A stretch of 64,000 nucleotides of DNA, from positions 47,627 through 111,626 of the forward strand of contig JAKVHY010000020.1 of assembly GCA_023284085.1 (NCBI GenBank), written 5' to 3'. Source of the stretch: Shewanella benthica (GTDB lineage Bacteria > Pseudomonadota > Gammaproteobacteria > Enterobacterales > Shewanellaceae). Below the pieces are notes generated by a model. It had not been told where the DNA came from, made no database searches, and saw only the letters and a list, made by a program, of their open reading frames with translations. Below, in pieces: positions 63,987 through 64,000 of the stretch (position 1 is its first letter; the number at the start of each line of letters is the position of its first letter). A program made the translations under genes and the position numbers.

Positions 63987-64000
63987 ATGAAGATTACTAC
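63901..64000 (+). mobile_element. probable left end of an IS110-type element
   Basis: Sequence before the last ATG carries GGACCCATCC (63907-63916) and the inverted-looking GGACGGGTCC (63974-63983) with an AGAGGAC ribosome binding site. A reading frame MKITT begins at 63987, as in IS110-family transposases. The element continues beyond the window and its left boundary is not fixed. Confidence 0.4.
63987..64000 (+). CDS. transposase start, IS110-type (partial)
   Basis: Only 4-5 codons (ATG AAG ATT ACT AC) are in the window. MKITT is a common start of IS110/IS116/IS902-family transposases. Assignment rests on memory of the family plus the upstream sequence, so it is tentative. Confidence 0.35.

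Noticed and set aside
1..64000. CRISPR arrays, tRNA and rRNA genes
   Set aside because: No regularly spaced repeats of 24-40 bases and no cloverleaf or rRNA-like sequence was found on reading both strands.

Overview
The window looks like a chromosomal segment of a marine gammaproteobacterium, most probably Shewanella. This is inferred from moderate base composition, gene content (sdaC-sdaA, csdA-csdE, rlhA, norR/nnrS/hmp, the HupE plus transmembrane-anchor pair, several TetR-controlled redox genes) and families of short intergenic palindromes and dispersed repeats. I see no rRNA, tRNA or CRISPR array. Most genes are single units or two-gene operons, many ended by clear hairpin terminators.

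Layout. 1-6.8 kb: a Bax-like glucosaminidase, a hypothetical protein, GNAT enzymes, a tandem pair of degenerate GAF-GGDEF proteins, a small membrane-protein gene broken by a 260-bp MITE-like element, and a META-domain lipoprotein. 6.8-17.6 kb: serine uptake and deamination (sdaC-sdaA), yjjX, a MarR-GNAT fusion, tas, a methyltransferase, cysteine desulfurase csdA with its acceptor csdE, and a YbdL-like aminotransferase. 17.6-20.8 kb: an AT-richer patch with an HBM-type chemoreceptor divergent from a TetR regulator. 20.9-28.8 kb: a P-loop kinase-like protein, a TAXI-TRAP uptake system divergent from an M19 dipeptidase-like protein, a metallophosphoesterase, and an AT-rich pair (hypothetical plus S41-like protease).

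29.4-32.9 kb: aspT-aspD, an aspartate:alanine antiporter with aspartate 4-decarboxylase, expected to conserve energy as proton motive force. 33-38.8 kb: an AAA ATPase, a PH-domain protein, rlhA, a cupin and norR. 38.8-42 kb: a nitric-oxide response operon with two NorR-type boxes, a sigma-54 promoter, an undescribed 53-codon gene overlapping nnrS by ATGA, then hmp and a strong terminator. 42-47.1 kb: winged-helix protein, two bacterial PH-domain membrane proteins, a DUF924 protein between two copies of a CCTAGG palindrome, an AraC/GyrI-like regulator and a small hypothetical gene.

47.2-53.3 kb: an envelope/secreted block with an M43 metalloprotease and a small exported partner, a DUF1254/DUF1214 protein, and a HupE / transmembrane anchor / His-rich exported protein set. 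53.4-57.2 kb: old yellow enzyme divergent from a TetR regulator with three shared operator-like repeats, then an AlaDH/PNT-family dehydrogenase. 57.4-59.2 kb: three tandem universal stress proteins. 59.4-64 kb: a coniferyl-aldehyde-type dehydrogenase with TetR regulator, a stand-alone trpB, repeats, and the probable start of an IS110-type insertion sequence at the window edge.

Main points for follow-up: the MITE insertion, whose removal with one copy of a TA duplication restores a 69-codon frame; the sigma-54/NorR operon with its novel small gene; the HupE/anchor/His-rich set with a heptamer repeat array upstream; and the degenerate GGDEF pair. Several start codons were moved from the longest open frame to internal starts with a better ribosome binding site; the reason is given in each entry.
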